This document shows positions 7,594 through 14,822 of a DNA stretch of 16,844 nt, one piece after another. The position numbers and the translations under genes are program-made. The DNA comes from Pseudomonadota bacterium (lineage in GTDB: Bacteria > Pseudomonadota > Alphaproteobacteria > Thalassobaculales > Thalassobaculaceae), in contig JAQBUJ010000007.1 of the NCBI GenBank assembly GCA_027623845.1, positions 1 through 16,844 on the forward strand, in the 5' to 3' direction. Every line of letters begins with the position of its first letter. Positions within the stretch are counted from its first letter, which is position 1. The notes beneath the pieces were generated by a model, which saw only the letters and a program-made list of their open reading frames with translations, ran no database searches and was not told the origin of the DNA.

Positions 7594-7616
7594 CCGCCGG
7601 TCCATTGGGCCGGCGG
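7594..7616 (+). terminator. Strong intercistronic hairpin between dnaK and dnaJ
   Basis: CCGCCGGTCC (7594-7603) pairs over 10 bp, with one G-U, with GGGCCGGCGG (7607-7616) around a 3-nt ATT loop. No T-run follows, so it is not a canonical Rho-independent terminator. It lies in the 122-bp gap, 46 bp before the dnaJ ATG. Such hairpins can partly terminate, block 3' exonucleases or mark a processing site, which would give more DnaK than DnaJ from one transcript. The structure is plain in the sequence; the role is inferred. Confidence 0.6.
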
Positions 7617-7662
7617 CGTAGCACTGAGATGGCGCGCGGGGCCAAGGGGGCGATGACAGGCG

Positions 7663-8796
7663 ATGGCGAAGCGTGATTTCTACGAAATATTGGGCGTTGA
7701 GCGTGGGGCGGGCGACGGCGACCTGAAATCCGCGTATCGAAAGTTGGCGATGAAGTATCATCCCGACCGCAATCCGGATGATCCGTCGGCTGAGCATCAA
7801 TTCAAGGAAGTCAGCGAGGCTTATGACGTCCTGAAGGACGCGCAGAAGCGTGCGGCCTATGACCGTTTCGGCCATGAAGCCTTTGAAGGCGGCATGGCGG
7901 GACGGCAGGGCGGCGCCGGTTTTGACGGATTCGGCGCCGGTTTCGCGGATATTTTCGACGAGATGTTTGGCAATTTCGGCGGTGGTCGACGATCCGGCGG
8001 CGGCGACCGGCGCGGCGGCGATTTGCGCTACAATATGAGCATCACCATTGAAGAGGCCTTCAATGGACGGGAGGCCGAGATCAAGGTGCCGAGCTCGGTC
8101 GGCTGCGAGGAATGTTCCGGAACCGGCGCCAAGTCAGGGACCCAACCGGTGGCATGCAAAACCTGCCAGGGTCGTGGCAGGGTGCGTGTCCAACAGGGAT
8201 TTTTCACGATCGAGCGCACCTGCGCCAGCTGTAACGGCGCCGGCCGGGTGATTGAAAGCCCCTGTGGCGTCTGTCATGGCAATGGCCGGCTGCAGAAGGA
8301 GAAGACGCTATCGGTAAACATTCCCGCCGGCGTTGAGGACGGCACCCGCATTCGACTGTCCGGCGAGGGTGAAGCCGGCGCTCGGTCCGCTCCTGCGGGG
8401 GACTTGTATATTTTTCTGTCGATCGAAGAGCATCCGATTTTTAAACGCGATGGGGCGGATATCTATTGCCGGGTCCCCCTGCAAATGACGACGGCGGCTC
8501 TCGGTGGCCAGATCGAAGTGCCGACGGTCGAAGGGACCAGGGCGCGAATCACCATTAACCCAGGCACTCAAACCGGCACGCAGTTCCGTTTGCGTAGCAA
8601 AGGCATGTCCGTGCTCCGTAGCCCCGCCCGGGGTGATTTATACGTCGAGGTTGCGGTCGAGACGCCGGTCAATTTGAGCCGGCAACAAAAGCAGATACTC
8701 GAGGAATTCGCCGAGGCTCACAACGATTCCACCAGTCCGCAGTCGACCGGGTTCTTTGATCGGGTGCGCGACCTGTGGGAGGATTTGCGGGACTGA
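7663..8796 (+). CDS. dnaJ: DnaJ (Hsp40) co-chaperone
   Basis: This is a full-length type I J-protein of 377 residues that delivers substrates to DnaK and stimulates its ATPase. The J-domain carries YHPDRNP with HPD at 33-35. A Gly/Phe-rich segment spans about 75-120. Four CxxCxGxG zinc modules begin at Cys148, Cys165, Cys187 and Cys201, followed by the beta-rich substrate domain and a C-terminal dimerisation end. It is downstream of dnaK by 122 bp and separated by the 7594-7616 hairpin. I see no separate heat-shock promoter in that gap, so it is probably cotranscribed with dnaK. Confidence 0.98.
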   Translation: MAKRDFYEILGVERGAGDGDLKSAYRKLAMKYHPDRNPDDPSAEHQFKEVSEAYDVLKDAQKRAAYDRFGHEAFEGGMAGRQGGAGFDGFGAGFADIFDEMFGNFGGGRRSGGGDRRGGDLRYNMSITIEEAFNGREAEIKVPSSVGCEECSGTGAKSGTQPVACKTCQGRGRVRVQQGFFTIERTCASCNGAGRVIESPCGVCHGNGRLQKEKTLSVNIPAGVEDGTRIRLSGEGEAGARSAPAGDLYIFLSIEEHPIFKRDGADIYCRVPLQMTTAALGGQIEVPTVEGTRARITINPGTQTGTQFRLRSKGMSVLRSPARGDLYVEVAVETPVNLSRQQKQILEEFAEAHNDSTSPQSTGFFDRVRDLWEDLRD

Positions 8797-8858
8797 CGGC
8801 ACGTTAAATTCGGAGATAGTTAGAAGTATTACCGTCAGGTTCGAAAGTATGCCCATAA

Positions 8859-8892
8859 GAATCGTCGATGAAGATAGGTCTTGTGACGATTC
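8859..8892. terminator. Possible terminator after dnaJ
   Basis: GAATCGTC (8859-8866) and GACGATTC (8885-8892) form an 8-bp inverted repeat. A small inner AAGA/TCTT stem extends it, and GATTTTAT follows. It lies in the AT-rich gap between dnaJ and the opposing padR-like gene and could serve both. The T-tract is short and the loop long, so the call is tentative. Confidence 0.4.
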
Positions 8893-8930
8893 GATTTTAT
8901 CTCCTAACACATTGAAAGAATGATATTAAA

Positions 8931-9455
8931 TCAGTAGCGCTCATGTCGAATGACAGCGACGCTGGCACGTCCCTCGCCATGTAAAAACTCAATGGCGGCA
9001 TTCCGCATCGAAAGAGCATAGCGGACGGTGAATCGTTGTCCCTCGGTCATCGAGGCGATCGGTAGGGCCAGCAACCGGCGCCGTTCAGCGCGATGGTTGG
9101 CCAATCGCTCATCGATCAACCGTTCTATATCGTCCAAGGCCAACTGGTCAGCAAAATACAGGGCCGACAAAAAATCCGAGCGGAAATTCTCGGCTGCGGA
9201 GACCTCGGCGAGGCGCTCGGTGAATTCCCCCCGCCCAGACTCGGTGATTGCATACAAACGTTTTCCGAGGCCGGTTGATCCGGACCGATCCGAGGTGACA
9301 AATCTCCCCGCCTCCAGGGAACCCAGCGCCGGGTATAGCGCGCCGAAACTTGCGTGCTGAAAATGCCCGAGGGTGCCGATCACCTTTCCTTTGAGGGCGT
9401 AACCGGTCATCGGCTCGGCTAAGAGCAAACCGAGGCAAAGAGTCGATAGCTGCAT
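8931..9455 (-). CDS. PadR-family transcriptional regulator
   Basis: This 174-residue PadR-like protein has an N-terminal winged helix: LSTLCLGLLLAEPMTGYALK, then FGALYPALGSLEAGRFVTS and KRLYAITESGRGEF. The C-terminal helical region matches the Vir_act_alpha_C type used for dimerisation. PadR proteins usually repress nearby genes or themselves in response to a small ligand; the ligand here is unknown. The ATG at 9455 is preceded by GGGGG about 9 bases upstream; a TTG two codons earlier is the only longer option. It is divergent from dapB and tail-to-tail with dnaJ. The flanking gaps are visibly AT-rich against the GC-rich neighbours, a hint of later insertion between dnaJ and dapB. Confidence 0.88.
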   Translation of the reverse strand: MQLSTLCLGLLLAEPMTGYALKGKVIGTLGHFQHASFGALYPALGSLEAGRFVTSDRSGSTGLGKRLYAITESGRGEFTERLAEVSAAENFRSDFLSALYFADQLALDDIERLIDERLANHRAERRRLLALPIASMTEGQRFTVRYALSMRNAAIEFLHGEGRASVAVIRHERY

Positions 9456-9478
9456 TAGCAAAAACCCCCATTTGTGCG

Positions 9479-9505
9479 TTATATCGATCCGATAAAATTA
9501 TATAA
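9479..9505 (-). promoter_or_regulatory. padR promoter -10 and overlapping dyads (candidate operator)
   Basis: On the minus strand a perfect TATAAT occupies 9502-9497, about 34 nt upstream of the padR ATG after the expected start; the -35 is poor. Around it lie TTATAT (9479-9484) and ATATAA (9500-9505) in inverted order, and ATCG-ATC-CGAT (9483-9493). These dyads overlap the likely transcription start and suit autorepression by PadR. A second CGATCCG copy lies at 9534-9540 toward dapB. Operator assignment is inference. Confidence 0.4.
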
Positions 9506-9612
9506 AAGAAACGGTTATGGAAAGTATCTTTTCGATCCGGGTTCGAGGCTGCTACCTTTTATGTTAACCGCCCATTTGCAATCCGGGCGCAATGGCGACG
9601 GGGAGAATTTTC

Positions 9613-10425
9613 ATGAGCGGACTGTCAATTGGCGTGGCTGGCGTGGGCGGGCGCATGGGGGCGATGATTGTTCGCCAGATTTTGGACACCGAGAATACCG
9701 ACCTTGCCGGAGGCTCTGTAAGGCCGGGTAGTACTTTGCAAGGCACTGATATTGGCGAGATTTGCGGGTTTGGTCGATTGGGGGTCGAGGCAACCGCAAG
9801 CGCTTTGGAAATGTTTAAATTGGCGGATGCGGTGGTCGATTTTACCCTTCCCGAAGCGGTTGTTGGTCATGCTGAGGCGGCAATCCAGTCTGGAACCGCC
9901 TGGATCGTCGGCACCACCGGCCTGGATGCCCCCGCAGAGGCGGCATTGGCCGAGGCGGCAAAGTCCGTTCCAGTGGTTTTTGCACCGAACATGAGCCTTG
10001 GGGTCAATTTGCTATTTGTCCTGGTGGAACAGATGGCCCGGGCGCTGAACGATGATTTCGATATCGAAGTATTCGAGATTCACCACGGCCGCAAAATTGA
10101 CGCGCCATCGGGAACAGCGCTTGGTTTGGGCCGGGCTGCGGCGCGAGGCCGGGACGTTGATTTTGAAAAAACCAGCGTTCTTTCCCGTGAAGGCCACACC
10201 GGCGCGCGCCGGCGCGGCGATATCGGTTTTGCCTCGCTGCGTGGCGGCGACATTGTCGGTGAACATTCGGTAATTTTCGCAGGACCGGGAGAGCGGGTGG
10301 AAATTGCCCATAAGGCCGCCGGGCGACACATTTATGCAGCCGGCGCAGTCCGTGCGGCGCAATGGGCGGTGGGCAAGCCCGCCGGGCTTTATGATATGAC
10401 GGATGTGCTGGGGTTGAACGGCTAA
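9613..10425 (+). CDS. dapB: 4-hydroxy-tetrahydrodipicolinate reductase
   Basis: DapB is the second committed enzyme of the lysine/meso-diaminopimelate pathway. It reduces hydroxy-tetrahydrodipicolinate with NAD(P)H and so supplies peptidoglycan and protein precursors. The 270-residue product has the Rossmann motif GVAGVGGRMG at 7-16, DFTLPEAVVGH, GTTGL, APNMSLGVN, and the catalytic signature EIHHGRKIDAPSGTAL. In that signature His157-His158 and Lys161 correspond to the family active site. The C-terminus is normal (GLYDMTDVLGL). ATG 9613 is preferred over the in-frame ATG at 9592 because GGGGAG lies about 7 bases upstream and the family start follows. It is divergent from padR and convergent with the DUF2244 gene. 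Confidence 0.97.
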   Translation: MSGLSIGVAGVGGRMGAMIVRQILDTENTDLAGGSVRPGSTLQGTDIGEICGFGRLGVEATASALEMFKLADAVVDFTLPEAVVGHAEAAIQSGTAWIVGTTGLDAPAEAALAEAAKSVPVVFAPNMSLGVNLLFVLVEQMARALNDDFDIEVFEIHHGRKIDAPSGTALGLGRAAARGRDVDFEKTSVLSREGHTGARRRGDIGFASLRGGDIVGEHSVIFAGPGERVEIAHKAAGRHIYAAGAVRAAQWAVGKPAGLYDMTDVLGLNG

Positions 10426-10492
10426 AACCTTCGTAAGGCATTGAACCAATAAGGTAGAGCGCCGGGTCCGAGTGGGGCGCGGCACGAATGTC

Positions 10493-11002
10493 TTAGGCGA
10501 CCCTATTGCGCCATTGATGCAGAGCGTCGGTCAACGTCTCGGCCAGGGCGACTTTCTCCTCGGCCCCGAGAAAGGATCCCAATTCCAGCGCCCGGCCATG
10601 GGAGCGCAGGACCAGTCTTGTGTGCTTGCGGTTCACCGGCGCGAGGTCAACCCGGGCCCAATAGGGTTCCAACACGGCGCGACGGCCGCCATCCGCTCCA
10701 TCGAGGAAAACCACCTCAAGTTCTTGTGCGGTCAGTCGCACCCGCTCCGATCGACAGGCCGCCCGGTAGCTGATCCGAAAAGCCGCATAGACCAAGACGA
10801 TGTCCAGTCCCAGAAAGCCGATGACCGGCCAGGCGCCGGCGATGGTGAAACCCACCCCTATGGCGACGCTGAGGCCGATCAGCACGGCCATGACGGCGAG
10901 GAAGCCAACCGGCGGCAGACTTCGGTGCGGAACCAGGAAGATTTCGAAAAAAATCCCATCACCGTCGATTGTTTCGGGATCGATTTGTTTCTCTGGGATC
11001 AT
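10493..11002 (-). CDS. DUF2244 integral membrane protein
   Basis: This 169-residue protein is of the DUF2244 family and its function is unknown. Two adjoining hydrophobic segments, about residues 32-56 and 57-82, form a membrane hairpin. They are followed by a cytoplasmic or peripheral part with LTAQELEVVFLDG, EPYWARVDL and the C-terminal GSFLGAEEKVALAETL, which resembles a PH-like fold seen in this family. It is divergent from nth across 96 bp; this neighbourhood is common in alphaproteobacteria. The ATG at 11002 has only a weak ribosome site. Confidence 0.85.
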   Translation of the reverse strand: MIPEKQIDPETIDGDGIFFEIFLVPHRSLPPVGFLAVMAVLIGLSVAIGVGFTIAGAWPVIGFLGLDIVLVYAAFRISYRAACRSERVRLTAQELEVVFLDGADGGRRAVLEPYWARVDLAPVNRKHTRLVLRSHGRALELGSFLGAEEKVALAETLTDALHQWRNRVA

Positions 11003-11098
11003 AATAATTTAACGATAAACCCCCTTTGTGCAGTGGTAAAGGGCGGCGGGTGGGTTGACCGGGGTTCACGGACGCTTCCAAGCGGGCTATGAGGAGGC

Positions 11099-11752
11099 AT
11101 GGCGCGTCCCATGAAAAAAACCGATATCGAGACGTTCTTCGCCCGTTTGTCGGACTTTAATCCGGCGCCGCGCGGCGAACTTGATTACGTCAACCATTAC
11201 ACCCTGCTGGTGGCGGTCGTGCTTTCCGCTCAGGCGACCGATGTCGGTGTGAACAAGGCGACCGGGCCGTTATTCGCCCTGGTTGAAACCCCGGAACAAA
11301 TGGTCGAGCTCGGGCTGGACCGACTGAAGCAATTTATCAAAACCATCGGCCTGTATAATTCTAAGGCGAAAAACGTCATCGCGCTCTCCGAAATCCTGAT
11401 CCGGGAACACAAAAGCGTGGTCCCGAATGAGCGAAAATCCCTGGAAGCGCTGCCCGGTGTCGGGCGGAAAACCGCCAATGTCGTGCTGAACATCGCTTTT
11501 GGCCAACCCACCATGGCGGTCGACACGCATCTATTTCGGGTCGGCAACAGAACCGGCCTCGCGGTCGGCAAGACGCCGCTCGCGGTCGAGCTGGCTTTGG
11601 AGCGTCGGGTCCCGGACGCTTGGAAATTACACGCGCATCAATGGCTCATTCTGCATGGGCGCTATGTTTGCAAGGCGCGTAAACCGGATTGCCCGTCCTG
11701 CCGGGTCGCTGATCTGTGCCGTTTTGCGGACAAGACAACGACCCTGGATTGA
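11099..11752 (+). CDS. nth: Endonuclease III (DNA glycosylase/AP lyase)
   Basis: Nth removes oxidised pyrimidines and cuts AP sites in base excision repair. From ATG 11099 it has 217 residues. It shows LLVAVVLSAQATD, the helix-hairpin-helix LPGVGRKTANVVLN with catalytic Lys124, VDTHLFRVGNRT with Asp142, and the 4Fe-4S set Cys191-x6-Cys198-x2-Cys201-x5-Cys207. Start is uncertain. GAGGAGG (11091-11097) ends one base before ATG 11099, unusually close, and 13 bases before ATG 11111, unusually far. Starting at 11111 would number the catalytic and cluster residues exactly as in E. coli Nth (K120, D138, C187). Function is secure either way. Confidence 0.97.
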   Translation: MARPMKKTDIETFFARLSDFNPAPRGELDYVNHYTLLVAVVLSAQATDVGVNKATGPLFALVETPEQMVELGLDRLKQFIKTIGLYNSKAKNVIALSEILIREHKSVVPNERKSLEALPGVGRKTANVVLNIAFGQPTMAVDTHLFRVGNRTGLAVGKTPLAVELALERRVPDAWKLHAHQWLILHGRYVCKARKPDCPSCRVADLCRFADKTTTLD

Positions 11753-11797
11753 CCGCATGGTCATCCGGCCGGAGCAGTAACCGCTCTGGCATTGGCC

Positions 11798-12256
11798 TTA
11801 GCTTTTTGGCGTGCCGACGCCGCGCAAAAGCATTTTCTCAAAACAGTCATCGATTGTATCCGAGCCGGCCATGGCAGGTCTGAATTCATAGTGAATCACC
11901 CGATGCTCGGTTGCTTCGTCATAGAGAAACAGATCGAGGACACAACGGGCGATCCGGTATTGCCAGACCCGGGCGGTCGCTTCGCGGCGGACGAACTCAG
12001 GTTTACCAAGAAGACCGGATATCGTACGCCGGTTCATGTGCAAAAGCCGCTCTGGGTCCCGCTCCGTCTTGGATAGGCGCGGCGGCGCCAACGCCGGAGG
12101 GGGCAGAGCCGCTGCCGCCGCATGGTTGGTGACCGGCGGGATAATGGTGGATGGGCGCACGGTCGCTTGAGGCGTGACCTGCTGGTTCGGCCCGCCGCAC
12201 CCCTGCAACAAAAGAAAAATCAGAACGCCAATCCAGGCGCCAAACCGCCTATTCAT
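11798..12256 (-). CDS. Lipoprotein with BamE/SmpA-like domain
   Basis: This 152-residue predicted lipoprotein has basic residues, a hydrophobic stretch and the lipobox LLQGC, with Cys20 as the lipidation site, probably anchoring it in the outer membrane. A Pro/Ala/Thr-rich linker (about 24-60) leads to a small domain with LLHMNRRTISGLLGKPEFVR and RVWQYRIARCVLDLFLY. That pattern is like the SmpA/OmlA (BamE) fold. Cys105 and Cys138 could form a disulfide. It is probably not BamE itself; the function is unknown. ATG 12256 overlaps the bactofilin stop as TGATG, indicating translational coupling. It is convergent with nth across a 45-bp gap that holds only a weak CGGAGC/GCTCTG stem-loop. Confidence 0.82.
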   Translation of the reverse strand: MNRRFGAWIGVLIFLLLQGCGGPNQQVTPQATVRPSTIIPPVTNHAAAAALPPPALAPPRLSKTERDPERLLHMNRRTISGLLGKPEFVRREATARVWQYRIARCVLDLFLYDEATEHRVIHYEFRPAMAGSDTIDDCFEKMLLRGVGTPKS

Positions 12257-12933
12257 CAAGGGGTCGCGGAATCCGCTGCTGTGTCCGATTTCAGGACATG
12301 CACATCGCCATCGATTTCGCCGCCAAGGTCGATTTCAATCTGTTTGAACCTTACGTTCCCTTTAATCCGCCCGGTCGATTTTATCGTCAGTCGCTCCCGC
12401 GCGGTGATTGTGCCCTCAAAGGAGCCGGCAATGACGGCCTCATCTATAACCACGGTACCGACAAACACGCCGCCCTCGGTAATTTCCAAGAACTGGCTGT
12501 TCTCAAGCGTTGCTTCAACCGAGCCCTCGACGATCAGCGAGTCACAGGCCTTGATCTCCCCACTCAACGAGATGTCCTTACCAACAACTAGGCGCTTGCC
12601 CTCGGAATTTCCATGGCGTTGCGGGGTTGACGCGCGCCGGCCCGGTGCGCCCGGAAGGTCAATGGAGCGCCGGGGAATCTCCGGCACGAAGCCTGCCGAA
12701 GGGGATCTATTGGACGCCATGAGAGCTCCTTGGTTCGGCTGCTCCTGATCGGACAAGCGCTTGTCCGGGTCGCTAAGGGCAGCATCAATTTGCGTGTTAT
12801 CCGCAGCCGGCGTGTCGATGGCAAGGGGTTCTTTGAGCGCCGCCGACGGCGTGGCTTCCAGCCGCTCAGCGGTGGCCCGCGCATCAAGCGTTGGTTCCGC
12901 TTCCTCAGATGATTTCCGGCGAAACAACGACAT
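12256..12933 (-). CDS. Bactofilin (polymer-forming cytoskeletal protein)
   Basis: This 225-residue protein has a DUF583/bactofilin beta-helix at about residues 113-215. Its short repeated turns include GKDISLSGEIKACDSLIVEG, EGSVEATLENS, AVIAGSFEGTITARERL and STGRIKGNVRFKQIEIDLGG. Bactofilins polymerise without nucleotide and position envelope enzymes or stalk and shape determinants. The first 110 residues are low-complexity and charged. An in-frame ATG at 12720 (Met72) has AGGAG five bases upstream and begins MASNRSPSAGFVPEIPRR, like the start of many alphaproteobacterial bactofilins. The ATG at 12933 has only a weak site but opens with a plausible basic N-terminus (MSLFRRKS). It is followed by the coupled lipoprotein gene. 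Confidence 0.9.
   Translation of the reverse strand: MSLFRRKSSEEAEPTLDARATAERLEATPSAALKEPLAIDTPAADNTQIDAALSDPDKRLSDQEQPNQGALMASNRSPSAGFVPEIPRRSIDLPGAPGRRASTPQRHGNSEGKRLVVGKDISLSGEIKACDSLIVEGSVEATLENSQFLEITEGGVFVGTVVIDEAVIAGSFEGTITARERLTIKSTGRIKGNVRFKQIEIDLGGEIDGDVHVLKSDTAADSATP
12720..12730 (-). promoter_or_regulatory. Strong internal ribosome site and start codon in bactofilin gene
   Basis: On the minus strand AGGAG is followed after 5 bases by ATG (12720-12718). This is better than the site at the annotated start and could yield a 154-residue bactofilin that is either the true product or a second isoform. Confidence 0.5.
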
Positions 12934-13003
12934 CGTTCACGTACTCTCAGGTTTTTTTCGTAAAATTCCTGCAAATTCAACACGTTCCATCACGACCATA
13001 ATA

Positions 13004-13684
13004 TCATGCTTTAGTTCGCCGATGCAACAACTGGAACATATGCACCATGAAAGCGGTGGCGATCACCGGCGCCGCGAGATTGAGGATCGGGATCGTGGTC
13101 ATAACCGCGATCACCACACCGGCGCCAAATACCGTCCACCGCTTGGACCGGCGAAGCGCCCGCGCATCCTTCGGGTCCATGTGCCGACCAGCGGCGATCT
13201 CGAAAAACTCACGGCCAAGCAGATAGCCGTTCAGGCAATAGAAGATCACGAACCCCAACCCGCCAACAAAAAAGGTCAGCAAATAAATCGGGATCATCAA
13301 AATATTTAAAATCAAGGTTATCGCCAGTAAACTGAAGGCTGATTTAAGGACCTCGCCAAGTCCTTGATGGCGCGCTTCGGCTAGCCCGGGATAGTGGCGC
13401 TCTTCCACCGCCGAGGCCACGCGGTCGAAGAAAAAGCCAGCCACCACCATGACGGTGGCGGGGTAAAACATGAAGGCGAACACCACCACCAGCGCCCCGC
13501 CGAGGACGCCCAGCAGACTATCCAGCCATTCGATACCGAAACTTTGTATTTGACCGATTAGCCAGCCGCTTAGAAATCCGCTGGCAAGAATCATCGCCAG
13601 CGCCCCGAGCACACTCAAAATCACCGAATTGCGCAGGGTCCGTTCCGGCAGCTGAGCAAAAGCCTTGGAGAGGGCCGCAAACAT
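13004..13684 (-). CDS. EI24/CysZ-family membrane protein
   Basis: This 226-residue inner-membrane protein has hydrophobic segments near 19-44, 54-86, 115-150 and 186-218. The signature FYCLNGYLLGREFFEIAAGR is typical of the EI24 (PF07264) group that includes the CysZ sulfate permease. Whether it transports sulfate is unknown: no cys genes are nearby, and many alphaproteobacterial EI24 proteins are uncharacterised. The open frame reaches 13966, but ATG 13684 with GGAG 8 bases upstream starts the real protein; the upstream part overlaps the kinase gene antisense and its promoter. It is followed by the bactofilin gene 70 bp downstream on the same strand. Confidence 0.88.
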   Translation of the reverse strand: MFAALSKAFAQLPERTLRNSVILSVLGALAMILASGFLSGWLIGQIQSFGIEWLDSLLGVLGGALVVVFAFMFYPATVMVVAGFFFDRVASAVEERHYPGLAEARHQGLGEVLKSAFSLLAITLILNILMIPIYLLTFFVGGLGFVIFYCLNGYLLGREFFEIAAGRHMDPKDARALRRSKRWTVFGAGVVIAVMTTIPILNLAAPVIATAFMVHMFQLLHRRTKA

Positions 13685-13765
13685 GATGGTCTCCGTATAG
13701 AGGCAATGATAGTGGTCAGGAAAACCACAAGGTGACGCAGCGCACAAGTCTTCGTTGCCATGGCT

Positions 13766-13793
13766 TTGCCTGGGCGCGGTTCTCGGGTAGTGT
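13766..13793 (+). promoter_or_regulatory. Candidate promoter of the kinase-permease-macrodomain operon
   Basis: TTGCCT (13766-13771), 16 bases, TAGTGT (13788-13793). This would place transcription start near 13800, about 24 nt before the kinase ATG. The match is moderate. Confidence 0.33.
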
Positions 13794-13823
13794 CGCCGCG
13801 CTCTTAGACCTTGGGAACCAGGC

Positions 13824-14822
13824 ATGAATAACAAGACTATGGACGTGACAGGCATCGGTAACGCGATTGTCGACGTGATTGCGCGCACCGACGACGCATT
13901 CCTAACGGACAATGCAATCGAGAAAGGCGCCATGAACTTGGTCGACGCCGAACGCTCGAACGCCATTTATGAGCGCATGGGTCCGGGGATTGAGATGTCG
14001 GGCGGCTCGGCGGCCAATACCATCGTTGGCCTGGCGAGCCTGGGCGGCCAGGGCGCGTTTATTGGTAAGGTGAAGGAGGATTCCTTCGGCAAGGTGTTCC
14101 GCCATGACATCATCGCCGCCGGGGTACGGTTTGAAACCGGGCTCAGCACCAGCGGACCGCCGACGGCAAGCTGCCTGGTACTGGTGACTGGGGATGCGCA
14201 GCGGTCGATGAACACCCATCTGGGCGCTTGTGTCGATCTTGGACCCGAGGATGTCGACGAGGATCTGATCCGTGCCAGCAAGACGATCTATCTTGAGGGG
14301 TATCTGTGGGATCCGCCGCGGGCCAAGGAGGCTTTTCTAAAGGCGGCGGCGATCGCCCATGGAAGCGGTGGACAAGTGGCCCTGTCGCTATCCGATCCGT
14401 TCTGCGTCGGCCGCCATCGTGACGAGTTCCTGCAATTGGTGGAGCGTCACGTCGATATTCTGTTCGCCAACGAAGACGAAATTACCTCGCTTTACCAAGT
14501 CTCGGACTTCGACTCGGCGTTGCAGGCCGTCCGCGGCCATTGCGACACCGTGGCGCTGACCAGGGGGGCGAAGGGATCGGTGGTGTTGTCCGGGGGCGAG
14601 GTCCATGTGCTGGACGCCGAACCGGTGGGCAAGGTCGTGGATACCACGGGTGCCGGTGACCTTTACGCCGCTGGATTCCTGTATGGCTACACTCAGCAGA
14701 TGGATCCGGCGCGTTGCGGTAGGCTAGGCGGTATCGCGGCGGCCGAGATCATCGGCCATTATGGCGCGCGGCCCGAGGCCGACCTAAAAGCCCTGGCGAC
14801 GGCGGCCCTTGGCGGCGGCTGA
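13824..14822 (+). CDS. PfkB-family carbohydrate/nucleoside kinase (adenosine kinase-like)
   Basis: This 332-residue ribokinase-fold kinase is of the adenosine kinase-like subgroup common in alphaproteobacteria. N-terminal VTGIGNAIVDVIA is followed by MSGGSAANTIVGLASLGGQGAFIGKVKEDSFG, with substrate and lid residues. VALSLSDPFCV and DILFANEDEITSLY lie mid-protein. The C-terminal ATP/anion-hole motif is DTTGAGDLYAAGFLYG at 273-288, with Asp279 as catalytic base. It phosphorylates the hydroxymethyl group of a sugar or nucleoside using ATP; the exact substrate (adenosine, inosine or another) cannot be read from sequence. It is first in a plus-strand operon: the permease starts 14 bp before this gene's stop. 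Confidence 0.9.
   Translation: MNNKTMDVTGIGNAIVDVIARTDDAFLTDNAIEKGAMNLVDAERSNAIYERMGPGIEMSGGSAANTIVGLASLGGQGAFIGKVKEDSFGKVFRHDIIAAGVRFETGLSTSGPPTASCLVLVTGDAQRSMNTHLGACVDLGPEDVDEDLIRASKTIYLEGYLWDPPRAKEAFLKAAAIAHGSGGQVALSLSDPFCVGRHRDEFLQLVERHVDILFANEDEITSLYQVSDFDSALQAVRGHCDTVALTRGAKGSVVLSGGEVHVLDAEPVGKVVDTTGAGDLYAAGFLYGYTQQMDPARCGRLGGIAAAEIIGHYGARPEADLKALATAALGGG

Noticed and set aside
11028..11075. tRNA-like fragments: GCAGTGGTAAAGG (D-arm-like) and GGGGTTCACGG (T-arm-like) before nth
   Set aside because: No acceptor stem, anticodon arm or correct spacing can be formed; it is a chance resemblance in a divergent gap. The CCCTTT/AAAGGG dyad at 11022-11043 is short and without other support.
11753..11797. 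Rho-independent terminator between nth and the lipoprotein gene
   Set aside because: Only a 6-bp CGGAGC/GCTCTG stem with one wobble is visible and the TTTTT lies about 20 bases away, so it is too weak to annotate.
13685..13966. N-terminal extension of the EI24-like protein
   Set aside because: It would overlap the kinase gene and its promoter; ATG 13684 has a good ribosome site and the family-type start.
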